A stretch of DNA of 64,000 nucleotides, taken from assembly GCA_022605955.1 (NCBI GenBank), contig JAKCOZ010000003.1, positions 63,957,939 through 64,021,938 on the forward strand, read 5' to 3'. This DNA is from Rallus limicola. Its lineage: Eukaryota > Chordata > Aves > Gruiformes > Rallidae. How positions within the stretch are numbered: position 1 is the first letter of the stretch; each line of letters opens with the position of its first letter. Both the position numbers and the translations under genes were made by a program. The notes beneath the pieces are model-generated. The model worked only from the letters and a program-made list of their open reading frames with translations, was not told where the DNA came from and made no database searches. Shown here piece after piece: positions 1 to 13,922 of this stretch.

Positions 1-3000
1 TTATGGACTATTGTTCACTTAAATGAAATACGTTAAAGTCAAGAGAGATGCCTTATTGGGACAGCTCTCAAAGAACCGATTTAGCCAATGTTAATGAACA
101 GTAATGCCTGATGCTTAATCAGGAGGGTATTATAGGGGAAAACCAATGCAGCAGAGATGTGTATTTAACATATGCCAAGTGATTAAGTGGTGATTAACCA
201 GGGGTTGAAATTCTGAACTCTGGACTTTTAATAAAGTGTCAAATAAAGATTAAAAGGAAGAAGAAAGAGTAGTCAAAGAAGAAACTCAGTAAGCTTCCAT
301 TTTATTACTGTTTTTTTATTCAGTATAAGCCTATTTTTTAAGTCCTATATATTTGCAGTCTCACATAAAATCCTGTAATAGAGATGGACATTTAGGATGT
401 AATATTCAAACACACTTAATGGATTTCAAAGCCTCCTTGTTATCAACTTGGTTTCCATGTTACCTAAATTTGCATTGCATTGAATGGAATCCTAACTATT
501 TACAGTATCACTTTTAAATATAAATAGGTATATTTGATACATAAATTTTTTTTAGCTATATTAATAGTCCACTGCAAAGCACTTTAGTAGCTTCACAAAC
601 CACTGATCACATTCTGCAGATTTTATCCAGCTTGGGTAACAATTACTTGGGAAAGTAGCGTAACTGGAGTCAATGGACAGAGGCATTGATGCTACCGTGC
701 CATGGATGTGGGTTGTGGAATCAAAACCTGTCGTAGCCAAACTACTTTACTGACTCCAAAGGACTTATTAACATGCAGTGGAAGCTCTCAAGGTGGTTTT
801 ATTCTCCAGAGCTAATGATTCATGCCAAGTATTATCATCATGCTTTCAGTGTTGTACAACTGCAGACCATCCCATCAGATGCAAAGGATTTAATTTCTCA
901 ATAGCACCTCATGATAAGTTTTAACTCCTCTTTTGGGCAGGTAGAAATGGTAGGTTTCTAAAGCCAGTGTGTGGGAGCAAAAGCTCCTCTTCAGGAAAAA
1001 AACAAGATGTGAGAAGTAATAAATTACCTTCATGTTTTTCCTTAGCCTCAGGACTGAACATTCATGGAAGCTTGAAGAACCAGGCTCCAACTACCCTTGC
1101 ATTTGCGTAGTGCTCTGTGTTATTGTGCGAAGGTGGCAAATTACTGCTCAACGGTCCATGTGCAGCTGCTTCATGGTGCTTTCCAAATGTTTCACTGCAA
1201 AAGGAGAGGAGGAATATTAAACATCTTCTCCCAGGTGATGTTTCCTAGCATGGGAACTGCTGTGTTAAGGTGATGACTTTACCAGGAACTTGCTGTGCTA
1301 AGTGGACTCTGAAGGAAACATCAGTTGCAACTGAAGTTATACAGTGAGTTGGACAAGAAATGAAAAGTTGCCTTAATTAGTTGGTTCTTCATTTCTTCAA
1401 TATTTCACAAGTAAAAACATACAAAGATACAATGAAAAACCATGACAAAAATAAAAAGAAATCCAGCAAAAAACAAAAAGGAGAAAAAGTTGGTGGCTTC
1501 ATCAGACAGACCTGAAATTTTTATGGTGGCTTTACCAATACTTAATACCTGCAAATACTCTTATTGCTTATATCTTTGCTGCTTTTACTGCAGCTGAAGA
1601 CAGATATTTTAATGATTCTGGTTTCCATAATGAAAATCAACTTCAATGAAAGTGAAGGTAGCTCAACACCTTTGAACATCAGGCAATTATAAAGTTATTA
1701 TGTCATAGCTGATGGCACTGCCTAAGTAATTTCCCAGTTAACATTACACTGTAAATACCCATGTACTTAACCTGGTGGTAGTTATTTGGCAGTAATATTT
1801 GGCAGAGAAAAAATTTATCAACCTGAGTAGCAAACCTTTATGCTCTGTGGTTTTCTGCAAATTCAGGAAAGGCTGGACTGCAGAATTTTCTAGTGATACT
1901 TGTTAATTTTCATGAGTGTAAAGAGTGAATGCCTATAAACACTTATCATGCAGTGAAATAAGTACTTATTGAAGCTGTTACATGGACTCTACTTACTCGC
2001 TGTATTCCTTGCTTCAGCTAGCTGAAAAAAGGATGCTTTTGCAAACATGGAGAATCTTATCTTTATTTTATTTCTTTATACCAAATTTACCACTTGGGAT
2101 TGCAGAAGCTTTCAAGTTACTCTCAGTGTGAAAAGTGGGGAACTTGCCCCTACAACTAATGAATATAAATGCCACAGCAGAGCTCTACCAGCTGTGGTTG
2201 AAGCCAAGCATAAGACTTTTGTGGCAAGAATGTCAAATGTAAAGAAACATTTATCATTATCTTGAGGGTCTTCTTTCCTGTTTTGACCATCCACACCTCT
2301 CTAGATCTCTGTCACCATCTGAACCAAGAAGATCCTAGCATCTGGTTACTGAAACTCACAGGAATTACTTTTCAAAAGCTTCCTTAGGTAAACTATTGAC
2401 CAGTCTGCCTCTAATCCAAGACCAGATGGAAACAAGAATTGTCGCCAGGAAAATGATAATTGCTTATCCATAAATTCTCTTAAAAAAAAGTGTCTTTCCA
2501 CTTAGAAGTTAGATCCATTATTCTACCCTGTGCGGCTGCAGCTGCAAACTTTCTTTCAATAAAAACTTTAGATCTGGTCCTGACTGCTTTTCTTCTACAG
2601 CTGGGAATATACATGTAACAATGCAGTGGAGAAGTGCTGAAATCAGAGAAAAAATAAATTTAAAAAAAGGTTTCCTGAACATAGAAAGGATATGAAGAAT
2701 GTTACCTTTGTTCACATTGCTGATTCCTGTTTCTCCTATTTTTCAGTGTTTTGCTGTCATGGGACTATGAAATTTAAAGGAAGGAACCATTGCCATTTGA
2801 GTCTTCAGTATTCTCTCTGATCTTAATTTTGGACAGTTTGGGGGATTGTATTCGTGCTCTCCTCTTGGAAACAGCTTTTTGAAACACTCTTCTATGCTGA
2901 ATTACTTATTGCATTAATGTAAGTGCAGCAGAGGTGAAACCTTTGGCCACTGGCAGGCACATACCCTTTGTTTCATCTCCTGTTGCCACTGTCTGGCCTA

Positions 3001-6000
3001 CAGTGCTGGGCACCATTATCAGGAGAGACTTGTTTGGATAAGCAGATTCCATAATGTAACAGTCATAGCCCATTTACAAATCCAACACAGGCAGCTTAAC
3101 ATAATAATAATAATGAAAAAAATCAAACATAAAGTAATGGGAAAATATGTGTATTGTTTGCTCTGTTTGACATCATAAAAAAGGTGCACACTTGGGATGT
3201 TTATGCCCCAGATTGTTATTTTCTGATAATGTACCTGGTTAAAGTAAAGTTTTCCCTCTGGATGCATATATAACACTTAGATAAGAACAATTCACAAAAT
3301 CCTATTATAGTGCTGCTGTACACAAACACATTTTCAGATGCTTCAGATAATATCAGGTACATATATACAAGACGAAAAGGTATTTCTAGGAATATCATTA
3401 TTGGTGGCATATCTGTTTAAGTTTCCGCATGCACTGGTGGATCTTTCTTTGAGGCAGACACTAAAAACATCAAAAAAAGATTCTATTTCTTGAAATAACA
3501 ATCTTTTTAGGCAAACAAACAAAGAAACACGTCTTTAGTATTCTTCTGCCCCACTAGCTACCATGATTCCTTCTTTCTCTCCAGAAACAAAATCGTCACC
3601 TTTAGATCTCCAAGGCACAATATTGCTTTCAGTATATGTTTAATTCCATCCAAGAGGAGGGATGTGTGAGGATTTTGAACTATTGGGAAACATAAAGTGC
3701 AACTTTTTCTTGCTTTTTAATACTCTTTTAAGTAATTAAAAAGTTTAAATCTTACCCTCTGGGAGACATTGTTTTATTGCTGCTGCACTACCCGAAAGGG
3801 CTCTTCCAATTTCTTACTCAGCAGTGGGGAAACCAGCAGCTGCATTGTTGAACCACTACTTCTGTGTTTCTACACATCTGCAAGTGTGACATCTATAACC
3901 ACTATGGACGTCTTTCGTGATCCTATGCAAACAGTTCAGTCTTTGTCATAAAGACATGGGGGTAGTCTTGCAAAAGTCTCTGGGTTTCCCTCTGTTTTCC
4001 ATTTGGCAAGTAATTTCTCTCCTTGTGCTTTTGCTTTCCTGGCTGTGCCTAATGAATTTGAAACCAGCATGAAAAAGCATCAAGGTATACAAGCCTACAG
4101 CAGAATGCTAGAAGGGAGGTGCAATCATGGCTTATCCTTGCATACCCATAGGTAGCATTGGAATGTATTCTTAGCAGAATTTACTCTGGGTGGTTAGTAG
4201 TTTGCTGGAAAATTTTAAGATAGCGTTGTAATTGTTTTAAATCTCCTATGTTTAAAATAGGTTTAAAAGTATCCGGGTGTGTATTTTACTAAAATATTCA
4301 GGCTATTCAAATATTCAAGCTAATTAAAATTAGTCCACACTGGTCCTATTTCTTTCATCCAAGAACCGGCTGTACATGTTAAAAGAGATAATACCACAGG
4401 CTATAGAACAGCTAGTATTATATGAAGCTTAAAAATCAGCTTTTATAATTATAACTTGTTTTAGCTTTCACTGTCTTCAGCTATACTTGGCGATATATTT
4501 ATAAACATTGAATGTTTTATAGCACTTATGGAAGCAAACACTTTCAATAAGAAAATCATTAACATCTTTTTAGTAGAGTTAAACTAGAGTTTAAACTAGC
4601 AATGATGTAAGTATTACATTTTGTGCTTTGTATAGAGTATTTTATAAAAGCCTGTAATTGGAAAGTTGTAAATGCAATGCTGTTGTAAAGCTAGGAACCA
4701 TTTGGTCAAGAATCAAGCAACTAACATGAATGTCTCCTCAAAGAACAAGACTCCTTGTACTAGACATCCAGCTGGTATAGACATTATCATAATCTCACAA
4801 AAACAGATTTTATAAAATATGCTTTAGAAAGAATCCTGACTTTCAAAAATGTAAAGAGCAAAGAGGAATGTAGGGGTATGTTCACAGAATATATCATAAA
4901 CAGCTCTCATTTCACAGTCTAAAAAAAATTCTTGTTGAAATCAAATCAAAACTTCCTGATGATTTCTTATTGAGTGTGTTTTCTTCTAAAAGTGCTGTAA
5001 GCTTTTGAACTTGAAGAAACATATATTTATGGCTCAAAAAGGCTCTAGAGGAGAAGATGATTACTTCTGTACTACTTGTGTTTTCTCTTAATCTTATAGA
5101 TGCTTTTTGTTTTGATCTCCTGATAACCATGAAATAGTAAAACTCTTTTGAGATATCTATCTGTAAATATTAGATTTTAGTTTGTACAGGATATGAGCCT
5201 AACCTGTAGCAATAACTGAGGCAGTCATCGTAAAATAAAAGTGTGATTCATTTTACCACATTTTACTACCTAGCAGAAAGGAGTGTAATCTAAACTAGCC
5301 TCATAGGCTCCTCCTGTAGCAAGTACGGGAATACTGATGCTTTCAACCCTTGTGATGTTTGTCATTTAAGATATGCGACATATAGAATGAAGCCAAGCAA
5401 AGCACAATTTTATACGACTACCTATCTGACAAAGGGGACCTCTTGGCTGACCAGTTCAAATGAGATGCAAAATTTACATAGCTGAAGACAAGTGCAATGA
5501 GCCTTCTTAGCTTGATACCCAGTTTGATATCTTTATAGGATTCTTTCTGAGGGGGAGACTGTGTCCAGCTTGCGTAAACACCTACATTTATACAGACATT
5601 ATTTGTCTTTGACAGCCTTCAAAGGCTTATTTCTTTCTTTATACAAAGGAAGCAGAGACTTTCTTCAGCATTTTGCTGTGGGATATCTACAAACTTAGGG
5701 ACACAGAGAGTTTAGTTACATCACCCTCACTTGCAGAGTTTATAGAAATGGTGTCTGGCCCAATGGACAAAAACACACTGTAACTGTGGAGTTTGGCTGG
5801 TTATTAACAGGAAATCTCTGAAATATAAGACCTTATATTGATACATGGTGTTTACATTATCAAATGAAGACTTCACTAAGATGGTGCATTTGTTGTTTTA
5901 TCACTGGATGCACGGATTAAGGCATATCGACACTGAAGATCAGGCTGATGAGAGCTTTTTATGCCCATTGTTTAGGCATAGTAGAAGTGTGTTACAAAGT

Positions 6001-8463
6001 TGTACTGTTGAACAAAATTTAACAACCCTTCTCAGTGATGCTTATTCATTAGGCTTAGTGGCTTTTAACCAACTTCTTACATGTTCTGATTATCTTAGCA
6101 GAAAAGTCAAACCATCCTTCTTGCTTGAAACTTAAGTTATAAATTAGATATAGATATATGCTTTCTTACCAATTGAAAAAAAGAAGTTAAAGCTTGTATA
6201 TATAGGTTATTAAGGATGTCAGAAATGCTTTTATCTTAATCATTTAATTTGGAAAGTCCTCTTGAAGACCAACTCTTAAAAAAAACACACAACCTTCTTA
6301 GGAGAAGTTCCCCTCCTCTTTCATAAAAATAAAATTCACTGTGATTTACCTGAAGCAGGATTTCACCTCATATTAAACCTTATGAAAATAAATGGCCCGA
6401 GTAAATGCAAAAAAGGTAAAACCTTGCCTTGAAAAGAACCCTGGGTCATTCTTGCAAGATACCCATAAACACAAGAGCCAGTCAGAAGTGGGCTGCATAC
6501 ACATTGAATTGAGTGGAGTCCTTAGCTATGTTTCTAAGGCCATAGAGGTGTTAAGGATTGGATGAGAAGAGCTAGTTTTGAATCCAGCCACGCCTGAAAA
6601 AGATGCATTTTTTTGCCTTGCCTGAAGTTAGAGAGAAGGTTATAAAATCCTCTGAAAGAAAGAGGGAGCTCTTCTGCTCAGCTTTATAATATGGCCAATA
6701 GCTCTTCCAGTTCACTCCTGGGAATCTGCAGCAACCAGAGGCCTAAAAAGAAGAACTGAGAACAAAAGACAATACAACTCAACATAAAACAGCAGTAATT
6801 CAGCATTATTCCTATCATGTGATGACATCACAGAGATGGCATTACAGAAGGTGATGTGCAGCTGGTAAGCTTTGCTACAAAACTAAATTTAAATTCTCTT
6901 TGAACAATTTTAGCAACATATTGAAATGCTATTCTCATGTAAATGGCTGAGGGGTTCTACACTTGAACTCCAGCTTCTTTAGAATAAATATTCCTGGAGA
7001 GGACACTGAGGCTAAAATTTGGTAAACAAAGATAAGTAATGGGATTTAATACAGATTTAAGGTTCTTGATATTCATTGATTTGCCTGTCTCAAGACAACT
7101 GCTTGACTGGCTTCTTTTGATTAACTGACTTAAAGGCTTTCTTTGGTTTCATAAGATTTATTTAAGATTAGTCACATTTGCCCACTTATAAATTGCATAG
7201 GTTGCCCATGATATACTAAATACAATTCAAGAAGCCTTTAATGAATTTTGCACAGCTATAAATTATTTTAATTACTTGTGATACAGTATTACTTGTCTGC
7301 TACTAATTTTGGTAATTGAGTACTTGGTTCCCTCAAGAGTCAGCTGACTCTCCAAGGTGTAATATCTTTCAAAAACTCTTTATAGAGAAATATGCAGGAG
7401 ACTGAAGTAATCACTGTTTGTGTACTGTTTTGTTTTTAATTTAGGTTCCTTTTTCTGAGAATAAAATGATCATAACAAAGAATAATCCTCTTTTTTTTTG
7501 CCTTTACTTATGACATGACAAAGAATAAAGTTCAAGGGACTAAATGAAAGGAATCACCATCCAGAGAGCCAGGTATTTAGATTTAGCTTCTACCTTTTAT
7601 AATTTCTTCATATTATAAATAGTCTTCAAGTTTTTAAATAAAATGAAATGGCACTTAGTAACTTGAAATAACTCCTTCTAACCTCATAGTATTATTAGTG
7701 ATCAAGAATACTTCATGGTCATCTTTAATATGATTATTAGTTCTTGCTAAACAGGAGCTCTTTTCATCACTGCTTTCTTTACAGTTTGAGAAAGGGGGAA
7801 CTGCAAACCAGCATGTGTGATACAGTAACCAGCAAATTGGAAGGAACTGTAATCAAGAACAGAACTGGCAGAAAAGTAGATGAATATAATGTAATGTGAA
7901 AGAGGCAACACAACTTTTATAGGAAGTAGTTATCCCTTACAAAATTTATTAGAGTGCTTTCAAAGAGTCAGCAAGCATGTGGATGAAAACATACTTGGAT
8001 TTTTGAAAAGTCCCTTGCCAAAGGCTGCTGAAGAAACTAGAATATTATAGGAGAAATAAAAAATGCTTTTCTTAGGTTAATAACATCATTAAGAAGTTGA
8101 TGTGAAGAGTAGGAATAAATGGTCAGTTTTCTTACTTGGGGTAGGTGACCAAGGTTATCCTAAAGGGTTCCTTTCTGCTGCAGTGGAGACAAAATCTGTT
8201 TATGGCATAGAGGTAGTCAGTGACAACCAGGAGCACAGATTTCCTGATGCTGAATTATCAGGCAACAAAATAGCAGGTGAAATCCCATGCTGATAAATGC
8301 AAAGTAGTGAAAAGGGAGAAAGACCCTAACTATACAGGAACCATGCTAAACTGTCATCTCTCAGGAAAGCCACCTGGGAAGCACAGAAGAAAGTACCCAC
8401 AAACAAGGCAATATTGCTCAGCAGAGGGAAAATATAAATAAAAGAGAAAACATCATTATGCCA
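1..8463. other. AT-rich non-coding DNA, nothing recognised
   Basis: I see no gene, RNA or recognisable transposon here. Open frames are short (the longest is 96 codons at 5845-6135) and show no protein motif, flanking splice signal or bias that would set them apart from chance. Minor features are a short ATA run near 3101-3115 and scattered A or T tracts. Old transposon remnants too diverged to recognise by eye cannot be excluded. Confidence 0.6.
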
Positions 8464-9185
8464 TGAGTTGGGTTGACCCTGAATGGAGGCCAGATGCCCA
8501 CCAAACCCACTCTATCACTCCCATCCTCAGGTGGACAGGGGAAAGAAGATATAATCAAAGGGTCATGGGCCAAGAAAAGGACTGGGAGAGATGACTCACC
8601 AATTACTGTGACAGGCAAGACAGACTCAAAAAATAGTTTATCTATCTAATTTATCACCAGGAAAATCAGAGTAGGGTAATGAGAAATAAACCCAAATTTT
8701 AAAACACATCCCCCCACCCTTCCCTTCTTCCTGGGCTCAACTTTACTACCGAAATCTTTCCCTCCTTCCGCCAAGCAGCACAAGAGAAGGGAAATGGGAG
8801 TTATGGTCAGTTCATCACAAATTTTTTCTTTCACTCCTTCCTCCCCAAGGGGAGGACTCATCACACACTGCCCCTGCTCCAGTGTGGGGTCCTCCCCCAT
8901 AGGAGAGACTCATAAAATCATAGAATGTATTGGGTTGGAAAGGACCTTTAATAGTCATCCAGTCACACCAGCTTCCCCCTCTCCCCCTTCCCCATCAACT
9001 ATTCCAACATGAATCCTTCCTACAGGAGGCAGTTCTTCATGAAGCACTCCAGCTAGGTCTGGACTGCTTCAGTGTGACCCTGATGGGGTCACCAGTCCTG
9101 CTAGCAAACCTGTTCCAGTGTGGGTCCCTCTCTTCATGTGCTGCAGGTCCTGCCAGAAGCCTGCTCCCGTGTGGATATGTGTCCA
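8464..9185 (+). mobile_element. Solo LTR of an avian endogenous retrovirus (family A, copy 1)
   Basis: The segment opens with a TGAGTTGGGTTGACC-type terminus, followed by a line typical of a common bird LTR family: GCCCACCAAACCCACTC, then a GGTGGACAGGGGA motif, a CACCAATTACTGTGACAGG motif, and repeated 'tgctccagtgtgggtcc' units towards the 3' end. The same opening recurs at 31171 (+) and, inverted, at 26503 (-), so three family members lie in this window. No gag, pol or env frame flanks it, so it is probably a solo LTR left by recombination. The 3' end near 9185 is approximate and may be truncated. A CR1 tip interrupts it at about 8911-8995. The family name is not assigned; ERVL-like is my inference. 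Confidence 0.75.
8911..8995 (-). mobile_element. CR1 3' tip nested inside the LTR
   Basis: The stretch starting CATAAAATCATAGAATG, followed by TTGGGTTGGAAAGGACC, is the reverse complement of the CR1 3' end, which normally carries a 'tcatagaat' octamer and 'ggttggaagggacct'. It separates two parts of the surrounding LTR, whose 'caacatgaatcct' line resumes just after 8995. It is therefore younger than the LTR. It is a very short 5'-truncated copy, the usual fate of CR1 insertions. Confidence 0.8.
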
Positions 9186-11645
9186 TATAAAGTGTGATGG
9201 TAACTTATTTTACTTTTCTGCACATGTGTTCATAATATGTACATAAGAATAATATCTATCTATTGAAATGCACACATGCTGGATGTGTCTTTGTGGATAT
9301 ATTTATACTGGAGCTATCAAGGAAAGCTTCAGTTCCTATTTTCAGCAGTCCCCTAAGGTACCGAAAGTGAGGATTTCACTGGATAGAGAAATCCAGCTTC
9401 TGCTAATGGGAGAAGAGAACTCTTCTTTTTTATTTTACTGTAGTTTTGAGTGACATGCAGAAGAAAGATGCAGCAAGCCAGATCTCAATCTCCCTTTTCT
9501 GGGGCAAATCCAAACAGATAGACCAAAGCCAGTCACATCACTCCTGGTGTACATCAACTGAGCTGAAAGCATACCTTCGTCATATGAAGTTTGATGTGAG
9601 CTTGCCACCTCAGAGCTTCTGGAATAAGAGATTACAGTTATATGGCTTAAACTCTGAAAGTTTCTGACATTTAATATCAGTAATTAAGAGTTCAGATTGG
9701 TGGCTGAATCAATAACCCCTTGCAGTTATTGATCAGAAACTGCTGCCCTGCCAATCACAGAGCACAGCTGACCTTATGAAAACTGATCTCTGCTTCTAGC
9801 ACTGTCCCTGTACCACCTCTATATGGCCTGTGTGCCTCAGAAGTGCTTAAAAAGATGTGTGGATGCTGTCATCAGGATCTGCTGTGACAGGGGGCTGCTG
9901 GGTCACTCAGCAGTGTCTGGCTGCCTCAGCTCACTTGGATATGGAAAAATCTTCAAAGGCCTGAAAGGCGGGACCACTGGAGAGGCACTCCTTCCCCCAC
10001 AGACAGACCCGCCTCTCAACCTGCCACCTCTTGGCTGCCAACCCAGAACAGCTGTCCCCTCTTCCCAGACTGAGACAGCATGATCCTTTTTCTCCCACCG
10101 TGTAAACATGAAAGTGCTTGAGGCACTCTTTGAAACCCAGATAACTTCACACACTGTAGGTGTATCGACTCTGCCATCTATCCCCGTGGATTAACAGTGG
10201 TTAAAAACTTAATATACTACTACTAATACTACTTATTATTATTAATAATAATAAAAACAACAACAGCAATAATCAATACCTATTAATGGAATAGCATAAT
10301 ATAATATTTTATAAAAGCAGTCTTTTTTCCAAGAAAATATTGAATTTTCATTGACCAAGAATAATTCTCTGGAATAACTCTTTCCTCCCTCTCCCCCAAC
10401 TATTAAATCAACAAGCATAAATATCTTAATTCTCTTTCTTTCTCTTAGATTGTGGTTAGATGTGTTCAAAGAGTGGTTTAACCTAGTATCTCCTCTCATA
10501 GCCTGTAGAACCTCTACGGTGCAATAGGAAATGTAGTTCAACCATACAATACAGCCAATGAGGGAAAATGAACTCACACAGCAACTCATAAAACCTGTGA
10601 AACCTGTGACTCCCGCAAAAGACTGAAGGGAGATTCCGAATCAAAATATTTCAAATCTTTATTTTTAAGAAGTTGTAATTTTTTTTTCAGGGGGAAAAAA
10701 AATAAAAACAAAACCAAACCAAAACATTATGAAACTAAACCCAAAAATCTCAGCATGTAATCTATTTTCCTTACCAGCTTCAGTTGTAGCAAAGGTGTTC
10801 TGCCACTTCTGACATTTCTTTCACTTTTATATACCAAATTGGTCCCAGCTGATTAGCAGAGTGTTTTAAAGATTCACAAGACAGTATTCAGAATCTTCCC
10901 ACTACTATATAGTAAGCTTTATCTTCTCTGTCTTGTGCCATGCCCATTTGTGGCATGTGACAGTGTTTCACATCCTCCTTCACACAATGGATCTCTACAG
11001 CCCGGCTGAATGAATACCTAACACTGAAGGAGAATTAATAGTTACTTAACATTTTGGACTAACAACGCGTAAGTATTTTTAGACTTGGAGATACCTATAG
11101 ATCTGGATTCTAGTCTTTAGAGATATTAATGCCACATAACAGTTCAGATGTTAAAAGAAATTTTGATTAAACTTTAAATTAAGAAATAACTGCAGAAGCA
11201 GGTGTCTGTGGAAGGCAGGAAAGACATGCACAAGGATCAACACTGGTTATCTTCCCTTCTCTTGAGGCAGCATCCCTCTGAGCTGAACCTTCTGAGCTGA
11301 GACGTGTACACAGCACAACTCCATCAGCTGGGAGCTGGGAGCAACAGAAGCTGGAGGATGATATAAGTCTTCTCAATCAGCTAATGAATATTAGCTCTCT
11401 TTTGTGCAGACTGAGCTGACTATGTTACTGTCTGAGTGTAGCAAGACTTAGCTATGAATGAGGATGTCACTATGTTTGCCTCCACAGTAGGCTGCCCAGC
11501 TAAGCCCAGTCTCTGTTTATCCTAGTTCAGAACTATGCTTCACCTGTCCTTGGCAGAGAGTATGTCATCCCGCAGAAGCACCTCTCAGAGAGGGCTTGCT
11601 GATAATCCTTTGAAAACCCATTTCATAGCAAACACCTTGCTGGTA
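9186..11645. other. Unassigned non-coding DNA
   Basis: No gene is supported. A GC-richer patch at about 9820-10120 is open for 86 codons on the plus strand and 83 on the minus strand, but neither product shows a known motif and neither is flanked by convincing splice sites. An ATA/CTA-type simple repeat lies at 10214-10269. The rest is AT-rich sequence with A/T tracts (for example 10680-10720). Confidence 0.5.
10214..10269. repeat. Degenerate trinucleotide simple repeat (TAC/TTA/ATA/ACA)
   Basis: Successive short runs of TAC, TTA, ATA and ACA form one imperfect trinucleotide tract. It is typical low-complexity vertebrate DNA with no coding meaning. Confidence 0.85.
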
Positions 11646-11712
11646 TCTTGCTGGACTCTATGACCTTTAAAGGTCTTGTCCAAACCAAACCATTCTATGA
11701 TTCTGTGATCTC
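11646..11712 (+). mobile_element. CR1 3' tip
   Basis: The plus strand carries 'gacctttaaaggtcttgtcc', then AAACCAAACCATTCTATGA and 'ttctgtga', which is the standard CR1 3' terminus with its octamer repeats. Only about 65 bp are recognisable, so this is a heavily 5'-truncated copy. Confidence 0.8.
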
Positions 11713-13796
11713 ATCAGTCTAAACCAGAGCTTTGATGTTCACTATCAGAAACAGTCAGGCTAGGAAGCACTGTCAACATGGGGAAAACGAGAAAGTAAGT
11801 TGTCACTCATCTGCAGGCTGTTTCACCGTCACACATGTTAACGGAGAGAAAGGCTGACCTTACACTCAAGACCTGGGACCCGGGCATAGCCAACCAGAAT
11901 TTTCCATTTTTGTGCATCATGATATGCAGATACTGAGAGAAAATCCCTGCCTACATAATAACTTACTAAATGGGGACAGGGGTTACAAAGCAGGGCTTCT
12001 ACTTTTCTCATCGATTTTCTCAGTCCCTGGGGTACAGAATATTTCCGCCATGGACACCAGGCATCCCATCTATCTCTAAGTACCCTGTGCTAGCGCAGGC
12101 TTCAGGGAAGGAAAAGAAATTACTTCAGATCACTTCAAAAAGACTGAGGATTGAAAAGTTAGTCACTATATTCCTGTGTGAACACTTTCTTTTCTGAACT
12201 CCTGGATAAAAGACATCTTTTTCTAGCATGAGAATTTGTCAAATGCTTTGAGGATATCTATTGAACGTGACTTAGATGTGAAACAGACACTCAGCTGTTT
12301 AGCATCCCCAGGACCTAGACATTTTGGGACAAGTCTCAGAACACATATTAGGCATCCAGTGACAATTTACATCAGCAAAATGGATCCCTCCAAAATTTCC
12401 AGGACTGAGAGAAGAGTTTCCAAAGTTAAATGTTCTCCCTTCCTCCCAAAAATGGCAATAGATGCTAACTTTACCGGTGTTTGTTATGCTCCTTTTAGTG
12501 CAGTGCCCATCTGGGACCAGAGATGAATGATTCCTCCATTGAGTTTGCCTGGGGATAAGGGTGCTTTTCTCTAAGGGCTTAAGTCCAATCTGAATGAAGA
12601 AAAAGCAGTGATTTCCATGGCCCACATGGGCACCAAACAAAAGGTTTCTTCACATACTTAAAAATCTTTCTCATCAAACAAAAAGAGTTTGTACAAGAAA
12701 GATGCTGTGGAGTCATGTTTTTTTGGTTGCAGTTTTGGAATCAGACACCTAAATTTCTTATATGTCCTATGCAACCTACCCAGATATGTTATTGGTGCTG
12801 GGTGTTACTTCCATAGAAACTTGCTGGCCCACAATGACACCTATGTGTTTTGGTAAGGTCTCAATCACACCATGCTGTTTGCATGGTTCCCCCAACAAAG
12901 ACATTAGAAAGGAATCCCAAACAGGAGGAGCTTTCACTGAACCTCACTGGAACAGGAGGAAAGGCTCAGGATCCAAGGGATGTTCTGGACTGCGAGGGGA
13001 TTGTATATACTTGTTGTTCAAGACAAACCTTACACTGTGGTGTTTCCTGTTGCTGTTACCTGTGCTAAGGAAATGTAGCCAGTGTGTGCGTGCCATTCCT
13101 TATGTTGTGAATATACCTGAATTTTTTTTTGTGTAAACACACCCTCAGCTGTTCTGCTCTTCAGCACCCCATCTGCAGAGATGGAGATGACAACACTTTC
13201 CCATCTCAGAAAGCCTGATAGTGGAGGGCCTTCGTGATTTCAACAGATGGTGCCTTGGAATTTAGGGGAGAAAATCAGCTGGTGATCTGGATTTAGAGAG
13301 CTACACACACTTCATTTCATGCATCACATTGGGACAAACCTCCTGGTGTCTGTTCCTCAGGTTGGGAGCTTGCCCAGGGGAGGGCTATGTAGATACTTCA
13401 TTTCACACAGTGACTATTTCAATTTTAGCCCCTTCCCGGCACAGGGACAAATGTCTTAATTTTACAAATAATGGTAGAATGTGTCTAAGAAGGCAAGACA
13501 ATTTAGATGGATAGATTTTGGCTGATGTTTAAGAACTGTAATAAATAATCTCCTCCTCACCCACGCCTCTCCCAAAAAAATCTACATACCTTTGTGCATA
13601 TTTTATAAGAAATTCTTATAAAGAAATAATCCAAAATGGCACCTGTTAAAAGAAAGTATAACCCCAAAATGTAGGTTATTGAAATATGAGGGTAATATAG
13701 AAAAGATAGCAGTGCTGATATTAATGACCTATCTGTCTCCTGGTGCACTTAAAAAAGTCTCTCATGTATTTTATTTTATTTTTTATTAGAAACGCT

Positions 13797-13922
13797 ATCA
13801 TTAGCTCTAAAAGATCTTACTGGGTAGGGCGAGAAGAAAGATCTGACTTTTTAAAAGCCATCATTAGTTCTAAAAGATCTTACTGGGAAGGGCAAGGAGA
13901 AAGACCTGACATTTTAAAGCCA
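13797..13922. repeat. Two-copy tandem duplication, 63-bp unit
   Basis: The unit containing CTAAAAGATCTTACTGGG then 'gaaaga.ctgac' and a 'ttttaaagcc' tail occurs at about 13797-13859 and again at about 13860-13922 with a period of exactly 63 bp and a handful of substitutions. Because 63 is a multiple of three, the frame stays open through both copies (21-residue repeat), but I see no reason to call it coding. The divergence between copies indicates an old local duplication. Confidence 0.9.

Noticed and set aside
5845..6135. 96-codon plus-strand frame with ATG
   Set aside because: No recognisable domain, no flanking splice pattern; length is within chance in AT-rich DNA.
9823..10154. Overlapping plus and minus open frames in a GC-richer patch
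   Set aside because: Openness on both strands fits high GC with few stop codons; no motif was found on either strand.
12236..13136. Cluster of 96-124-codon frames
   Set aside because: They overlap in several frames, show no domain and lack exon boundaries.
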